Assembly (NCBI GenBank): GCA_002483105.1
Contig: DLHG01000011.1
Location: 196,026-260,025, forward strand
Direction: 5' to 3'
DNA: 64,000 nt
DNA from: Bacteroidetes bacterium UBA7674
GTDB taxonomy: Bacteria > Bacteroidota > Bacteroidia > Chitinophagales > Chitinophagaceae
This document shows, piece by piece, positions 59,091 to 64,000 of this stretch. The number at the start of each line of letters is the position of its first letter. Within the stretch, counting starts at the first letter, position 1. A model generated the notes under the pieces. The model ran no database searches. It was not told the DNA's origin and was given only the letters and a program-made list of their open reading frames with translations. A program made the position numbers and the translations under genes.

Positions 59091-62033
59091 TTATCTGAAA
59101 CCGCCTGGGCCATCGGGGCGACCGCCGGGTGGCATTCCTTCGGGGCGGAAACGGTCTCTGTTGTTGTCTTCAGTTTCTGCTTTTGGTTCGCCACCTTTGA
59201 AATTTCTTAAGGTATAAGTCAGCGTGAGCATGAAGTATTGTGTTAGTACTTGTGTACTCACATCTTCGTAGTAGGTTTCTGTAATATTACGGCTAATAGA
59301 TTTATTCTGATTCAGGATGTCGTATGCGCTTATGCGTGCTTCGAGTGCTTTATTCTTCAGGAATTTATAGCCGAGGTATGCATTCCATTGCAGGAATTGC
59401 TGGTTGAAGGTAGCATCGGACAAGCCTGAATAGAGGTTATGATTCAGTGATGTGTTGAATACAAATCCTTTCAGGAACATTAGATTAAGCTTAGCGCCTG
59501 CTACATGGCTGAAGTAGTTGTTGTTGCTCTGTGCTTGCAGGGTGTTTTTTACCATGTTGTAGTTGGCGTTGTAGCTAAGCGTGAAGTCTATGTTCTCATT
59601 GATATTGCTGCCTAATACGATACCACCATTGATAGTGGAATTGTCGGAGAAGTTTTTCTGCCCGTTGAGTAACGAAGGCGCGTGGGAGTATGTATAGCCG
59701 ACATTCAGGTTCAAGTTGCTTTTTGCAACTTCTAAAGGCATGCCATAAGTGACAAATGCACGTCCGCTATAGTAGCCCGACAGATTTACCGGGCGGCTCA
59801 GTTGAGAACCCCTGTTTAGCGCAATTCCATTGTATGTGGTATCAGTAGTAGGGATAATTGTTTCTGTAGCGATATAATTATTGACATAGCTACCATTGGC
59901 GAAGACAAAGAAGTTGGTTGCTTTCTTAGAATTGGTGTTGCCGAAACGGACAGACACGTTGTGATTGTAATCTTGTTTCAGATCCGGGTTACCTGCTTTT
60001 AATAATAATGGATTGCTAATGTCAACCACATCCTGCAATTGTGAGATAGACGGAGGATTGGTAGAGGTACGATAGAATATCCTTACGTTGCTCGCCTGTG
60101 AAAAGCGGTAATTGAGCATTGCGTTCGGTAATAAGTTTTGAAACTCTTTATTGATATTATAGGCATAAGGCTCGTATTGTGTGCCTTCCAATATCGCATA
60201 CTGTCCGTTGAGGCCAATATTGAAGTTGAGTTTTCTGTCGCCAATGCGGTAGCTTAGTCCGCCGCGATGTGTAGTGTAGGTGTTGTCTATCCTGTTTGAT
60301 AAGAGAGGTGCATCTACGATGTCGCCTGTACTGCTATTGAGGCTATCGGTGTTTTTGTTGGCGCTGTTGTTCGTGAAGTTGGGATTGTAACTAACAGATA
60401 GCTGGCCGTTTTTTCCAATAGGCTCAGTGTAGGTGAGGTTGGCTCCGTAAGAATAGCTTTTGCTGCTGTTAGTATTCATTAACGTGTCAATATTGGTTTC
60501 CGGGACAAGACCAGTGTAGAATATACTATTGTAGGCAGTAAGGCCGTCACCATCCTTGTTGTTGACAGAGGTATTGATGTTCAAGGAGATTGTGCGGCGT
60601 GGCTTCTTGAATTTATGCTGGTAAAGTAAGTTGTTAGAGAAATTGTAACCATTGCTTTTTGATTCGTTGTAGTTGTCTATACTGCTGATCTGCTCACCGT
60701 TGGTGTCGTCTTCTGATAAAGCACGTAAAATGGAATTGCCGCCTGTTACGGTAGAATGGCTATTGAAATTCTGAACGCTGAGGCGTGGGCTAAGTGTAAT
60801 ACTGTTATTGGAATCAATAGTGTATTCCAGGCGCAGGTTTGCGCGGTGATTCATGTTGTTAGTGACAAGCGTGTCGTTCTCGTTGTATAGTAGGGTAGAG
60901 TCGCCTGTATTGAAATAATTCCTGTTGATCTCGGAGATGTTGCTATTGCGCGATGAATTGAAAAAGTAACTACCGGAGGCCTTTATTTTCTTGCCCCATT
61001 GGTCGCTATAGTTTATTCCGATGGAATTAGTATTTGCGATACCGCCTTGCTGACCGACGAGGAAGTCACCACCACCGCCCTGGAAGCCACCACCGGAGCG
61101 CCCGCCGCCTCGGAAACCACCGCCACGATTTTGCCCGCTGGATGCACCTACGGAACCGGTGATGTCTTCTGTGCTGAAATTTTGCTGGTTGATATTGTTA
61201 GACATTCCAAGCACTGATATGCGCCTGTCGCCCTTGAAGAAGTTGATACTTCCACCAACCTGATAACGATTTTTTGTATTCTCATCCTGGCCCATACCAT
61301 AGCCTGCATATACTTTGCCAAACTGCCCTTCGTTCTTTCCACGCTTGGTGATAATGTTGATAGACTTATTGGTATTGCCATCGTCGAAGCCTGTGAACTG
61401 CGACTGGTCGCTCATTTTATCAAAGACCTGTATCTTGTCTATTATCTCAGCAGGAAGATTTTTCATGGCTGCATTCGGGTCGTCACCAAAGAATGCTTTA
61501 CCGTCCACATATACCTGCTTTACGGTTTCGCCATTTACTTTAAGTCCATTAGCATCAGAAGTGATGCCCGGCATTTTGGTCACCAGGTCTTCAGCGTTGG
61601 CATCAGGATTTGTTTTGTAAGCGTTCGCGTTGAATTGAGTGGTATCTCCCAGTTGCTGTGCGCGGGTTTGCTTTTCGGTGATGTTTACCGTTTTTAAAGT
61701 AGTGGATGATAGTTTCAGTTTTAATTGACCAACAGTTACGTCGGCATCTACCACTGAAATGTTCTTCTGTAGTTTTTCGTAACCGATATAGCTAATAGTG
61801 AGGGTGTATTGACCAACGGCAATATTAGTTAGCATAAAATTGCCATTGTAGTCAGTGACTATTCCCGTCTTTTGGTTGGTATCACCAGCGGGTGCGATCG
61901 TTACCGGTACTCCTATAAGTACGGAATTGTCAGCATTGTCTATTACCTGTCCTGAAACATTGAATACCTGGCTGTACACTTTTGTATTGATACATAATAT
62001 GGCTACTATCAATAACGCTCTATAAATCTTCAT
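59091..62033 (-). CDS. TonB-dependent-receptor-like outer-membrane protein
   Basis: From the ATG at 62033 (MKIYRALLIVAILCINTKVYSQ) 980 residues. After the signal peptide comes a carboxypeptidase-regulatory-like domain (FNVSGQVIDNADNSVLIGVP), a plug (NPDANAEDLVTKMPGITSDA, AMKNLPAEIIDKIQVFDKMS) and a long beta-barrel of the OMP_b-brl_3 type. A Gly-rich loop is near residue 320 and the C-terminus is Gly/Pro-rich (PEGMPPGGRPDGPGG). Likely imports or exports a large substrate, or secretes an adhesin. TACTTTTG on the minus strand at 62110-62103 is a -7 box. Confidence 0.9.
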   Translation of the reverse strand: MKIYRALLIVAILCINTKVYSQVFNVSGQVIDNADNSVLIGVPVTIAPAGDTNQKTGIVTDYNGNFMLTNIAVGQYTLTISYIGYEKLQKNISVVDADVTVGQLKLKLSSTTLKTVNITEKQTRAQQLGDTTQFNANAYKTNPDANAEDLVTKMPGITSDANGLKVNGETVKQVYVDGKAFFGDDPNAAMKNLPAEIIDKIQVFDKMSDQSQFTGFDDGNTNKSINIITKRGKNEGQFGKVYAGYGMGQDENTKNRYQVGGSINFFKGDRRISVLGMSNNINQQNFSTEDITGSVGASSGQNRGGGFRGGGRSGGGFQGGGGDFLVGQQGGIANTNSIGINYSDQWGKKIKASGSYFFNSSRNSNISEINRNYFNTGDSTLLYNENDTLVTNNMNHRANLRLEYTIDSNNSITLSPRLSVQNFNSHSTVTGGNSILRALSEDDTNGEQISSIDNYNESKSNGYNFSNNLLYQHKFKKPRRTISLNINTSVNNKDGDGLTAYNSIFYTGLVPETNIDTLMNTNSSKSYSYGANLTYTEPIGKNGQLSVSYNPNFTNNSANKNTDSLNSSTGDIVDAPLLSNRIDNTYTTHRGGLSYRIGDRKLNFNIGLNGQYAILEGTQYEPYAYNINKEFQNLLPNAMLNYRFSQASNVRIFYRTSTNPPSISQLQDVVDISNPLLLKAGNPDLKQDYNHNVSVRFGNTNSKKATNFFVFANGSYVNNYIATETIIPTTDTTYNGIALNRGSQLSRPVNLSGYYSGRAFVTYGMPLEVAKSNLNLNVGYTYSHAPSLLNGQKNFSDNSTINGGIVLGSNINENIDFTLSYNANYNMVKNTLQAQSNNNYFSHVAGAKLNLMFLKGFVFNTSLNHNLYSGLSDATFNQQFLQWNAYLGYKFLKNKALEARISAYDILNQNKSISRNITETYYEDVSTQVLTQYFMLTLTYTLRNFKGGEPKAETEDNNRDRFRPEGMPPGGRPDGPGGFR

Positions 62034-62102
62034 CCTGTCTTTATTTCTCTGATTATACTTAACAGCGGGGAATAGTTCAATGCGCTGCCAGATTTGTTGG
62101 GG

Positions 62103-62110
62103 CAAAAGTA
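62103..62110 (-). promoter_or_regulatory. -7 box of the outer-membrane receptor gene
   Basis: TACTTTTG on the minus strand, perfect TAnnTTTG, 70 bases before the start codon and just after the aspartyl-protease stop. Confidence 0.5.
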
Positions 62111-62112
62111 CG

Positions 62113-63075
62113 CTATCGTTTTTTAGTCTCCATAGCCAAGTGTTTGTTAATAGTGTGTGTTGCTACTTTTTTGTTGATAGTATGCATCACGACCCTGTTT
62201 GATAAGAAGTCGATGGTCACTTTCCGGTATTTTTCGAGCAGGTTGTTGCCGAAGAAACCAATGGCATTGTCGCTTTTGAAGTAGCCTTCACGCGGTTGTA
62301 TCACAATGTTGGGCTTTACAACCTCCAGACCGTTGAGATGAATGGATCGGATCTTTACTACAGGCAGCTTTACCCTTCCACCAACACCGTCGCCCTCCAT
62401 ATTCGTATAAGGAGTGAGGTAGCGGTCATGATTCTTTATAGTGCTCCATTGCTTGTGTGAGACATTTACGTACACATCGGGGCTGCGCATGAGGCTTACA
62501 CCGCTGTTGAAGTAGAGATGTGTAGTGAGTGTGTCGTTGATACGTGCTTCGAAGCGGGGAATACCTGACGCCATTTCGAAATGAACGATCTTTTCGCGGG
62601 AGGGTTTTATTTTAGCTTTTGAAAAGAGGATCGTCTTCTTGCCATAATCTATAGTGATGGCGTATTTCTTGAGGAAATCGGTACCTAGTATGCCATTGAC
62701 CTTTTGTGTGCCGGGTGCGATGACCCTGGACAGGTCGCGGCAATTGATGTTCATGCCTTTTACGACAATGCTACCAACTTGTAATGTTTTGGTCTTGCAA
62801 AGCCTTATAGCCTCGGTTCCTGCTGTGCCTACTACGCTATCTCCCTCTTTTATTACCTGGAGTTTGAGTAGTTCTGCAGTGGCCCTATCCAGTGAGGAGA
62901 TATTGGCACCTGTATCCATGAGGAAGAGCAGATCCTTCTTTTCATTGACCTTGACCCTCAAGTAAATGAGGGATTGGTGGTAAATGAAGTTAATCGGCTT
63001 CTGGGCCAGCAATTGCAGAGGGATGAAAAAAAGGCAAAAAATGAGTGTAATCCTAAACGTAGTTTTCCCTTTCAT
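62113..63075 (-). CDS. retropepsin-like aspartyl protease family protein
   Basis: 320 residues with signal peptide (MKGKTTFRITLIFCLFFIPL, LLAQ). DLLFLMDTGANISSLDRATA is the DTG active-site motif of retropepsin-like proteases. GILGTDFLKKYAITIDYGKK follows as in bacterial homologues, and a second DTG-like repeat with HLYFNSGVSLMRS in the second half lacks a clear Asp. Expected in the periplasm. It is upstream of the receptor gene, same strand. Confidence 0.85.
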   Translation of the reverse strand: MKGKTTFRITLIFCLFFIPLQLLAQKPINFIYHQSLIYLRVKVNEKKDLLFLMDTGANISSLDRATAELLKLQVIKEGDSVVGTAGTEAIRLCKTKTLQVGSIVVKGMNINCRDLSRVIAPGTQKVNGILGTDFLKKYAITIDYGKKTILFSKAKIKPSREKIVHFEMASGIPRFEARINDTLTTHLYFNSGVSLMRSPDVYVNVSHKQWSTIKNHDRYLTPYTNMEGDGVGGRVKLPVVKIRSIHLNGLEVVKPNIVIQPREGYFKSDNAIGFFGNNLLEKYRKVTIDFLSNRVVMHTINKKVATHTINKHLAMETKKR

Positions 63076-63128
63076 ATCACACAGTATTAAGAATCAACGA
63101 ATTGTGATCTAATGCCGTGTACGAAAGC

Positions 63129-63506
63129 CTACTTTTTGGGGAATGTTATCGGGTACTTTTCAGCATCCGCGGGGTTCATGTCCGTACTGCTCTCATCTTT
63201 GGTAAAGATCACCTGACCTTTATCTAACTCATTATTCGTGCCAAAGGTAATTTGGGCCATTTCACCTATTTCTGCTGTTACTTTCTGCTTATTTTCCTTT
63301 GAGGAACTGTAGAGTTGGGCACTTCTTACCACAACCTGAAGGTCTGTCCAGTTTTGCACGTCTACACTAACACCTGCCATGGTGGGATATGTTTTAAACA
63401 TGGTGTCTTTTAAGTGCTCCATGTTTTTCTGATAGGAAACCTCGTCGTGGCAAGAGCAGAGCAGGGTAGAGGCAGCCAGTGCCAGTACTAAACTGAAGTA
63501 TTTCAT
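63129..63506 (-). CDS. hypothetical lipoprotein
   Basis: From the ATG at 63506, 125 residues with lipobox (MKYFSLVLALAASTLLCSC). The mature part is charged, with VDVQNWTDLQVVVRSAQLYS and AEIGEMAQITFGTNNELDKG. No family recognised. It starts the leftward group of three envelope genes and is divergent from the promoter array at 63585. Confidence 0.65.
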   Translation of the reverse strand: MKYFSLVLALAASTLLCSCHDEVSYQKNMEHLKDTMFKTYPTMAGVSVDVQNWTDLQVVVRSAQLYSSSKENKQKVTAEIGEMAQITFGTNNELDKGQVIFTKDESSTDMNPADAEKYPITFPKK

Positions 63507-63584
63507 AAGTTGGTAAGTTATATCCAAATATACCGAAGTGGCGCGGTTTGACGATATGCCGACAAAATAAATCTGAAAAGAATT

Positions 63585-63613
63585 TTGCCGTGAAAGAAAA
63601 GTCGTTATCTTTG
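63585..63613 (+). promoter_or_regulatory. rRNA-operon-type promoter P1
   Basis: TTG 63585-63587, 18-base spacer, TATCTTTG 63606-63613. AGTTCTTAA follows at 63638-63646. Confidence 0.75.
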
Positions 63614-63717
63614 CGTCCCCTTACAGAAATGAGGGGAAGTTCTTAAGCAGACCGCACCACTTTTTTTATGTTTTGCAACACATCAGCAATGATGAAAAAC
63701 TTTATTTAAAAAGAATT

Positions 63718-63747
63718 TTGCAGACTGAAAATAACCTTCTACCTTTG
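63718..63747 (+). promoter_or_regulatory. rRNA-operon-type promoter P2
   Basis: TTG 63718-63720, 19-base spacer, TACCTTTG 63740-63747. It is nearly identical to P3 (TTTTGCAGACTGAAAA and TACCTTTGCACTCCGCAAG). AGTTCTTAA at 63774. Confidence 0.85.
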
Positions 63748-63852
63748 CACTCCGCAAGCAAAAAAAGCGGAAAAGTTCTTAAAAAAAGTGATCGCGTTTA
63801 GTTCTAAATAATGCTCCGGCGGATAACGAAAATCTTTATCCGAAAAAACATT

Positions 63853-63882
63853 TTGCAGACTGAAAAAACACTATTACCTTTG
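63853..63882 (+). promoter_or_regulatory. rRNA-operon-type promoter P3
   Basis: TTG 63853-63855, 19-base spacer, TACCTTTG 63875-63882. AGTTCTTAA at 63923. A structured leader (GCCAA/TTGGC at 63943-63957, TGTGC/GCACA at 63940-63977) follows to the window end. Confidence 0.85.
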
Positions 63883-64000
63883 CACTCCGCAAGAGCAAAA
63901 AGGTAACAAAATGTTCACGGTTAGTTCTTAAATAAATAATGTGCCAAGTTGGTTGGCAAGCGAGTCGGGTTCGCACACATTACACAGACAACATATGTTG

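Noticed and set aside
58744..59217. Plus-strand frame over the 72-bp repeats
   Set aside because: Product of repeated CCTCC hairpin DNA and the antisense end of the receptor gene.

Overview
The window reads as a chromosome fragment from a Bacteroidota bacterium, most likely a Chitinophagaceae-like member. The evidence is promoters of the TTG-N18/19-TAnnTTTG type, many signal-peptide lipoproteins, a C-terminal type IX secretion (T9SS) sorting domain, a TonB-type outer-membrane receptor, a DksA-like protein with a histone-like tail, and near absence of Shine-Dalgarno sequences. I ran no searches. Names rest on motif and family recognition.

Layout. 1-7.8 kb is a polysaccharide locus: DUF445 fragment, fused dehydrogenase/oxidoreductase, second oxidoreductase and four glycosyltransferases. 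7.8-28.7 kb is mostly housekeeping: kdsC, iscX, ferredoxin, DUF2520 protein, plsC-like, ung, FAH, thioesterase, thioredoxins, permease, tRNA-Met, LptF/G, tgt, rsmG, yebC, dprA, rimO and der. 29.1-32.0 kb is an A/T-rich island with a eukaryotic-like protein kinase, an unknown protein and a likely PD-(D/E)XK-type protein. 32.4-47.8 kb is accessory: small lipoproteins, a secreted T9SS nuclease/phosphatase, metalloproteases, pirin, DoxX/HxlR and a terminase-small-subunit-like HTH gene with tandem repeats, separated by many dispersed repeats. 48.2-51.1 kb is a second A/T-rich island: a three-gene operon of AAA ATPase, DUF4276 (TOPRIM-like) protein and CBS-CBS-HEPN protein. 51.2-56.0 kb holds ileS and the DksA-like gene. 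56-63.5 kb holds secreted and envelope proteins, including a 980-residue outer-membrane receptor. 63.58-64.0 kb is a leader with three strong promoters, probably for an rRNA operon just beyond the window.

How the genes fit together. The glycosyltransferase locus, kdsC, the PlsC-like acyltransferase and LptF/G all serve the cell envelope. iscX and ferredoxin serve Fe-S assembly. tgt, rsmG, rimO, ileS and der serve translation. The two A/T-rich islands are the best candidates for immune or conflict systems. The ATPase/TOPRIM-like/CBS-HEPN operon resembles PARIS- and OLD-type ATPase-nuclease pairs but carries an added nucleotide-sensing HEPN ribonuclease-like protein, and is the top candidate for an undescribed system. 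Intergenic DNA is rich in dispersed hairpin repeats, some marking the edges of these islands.
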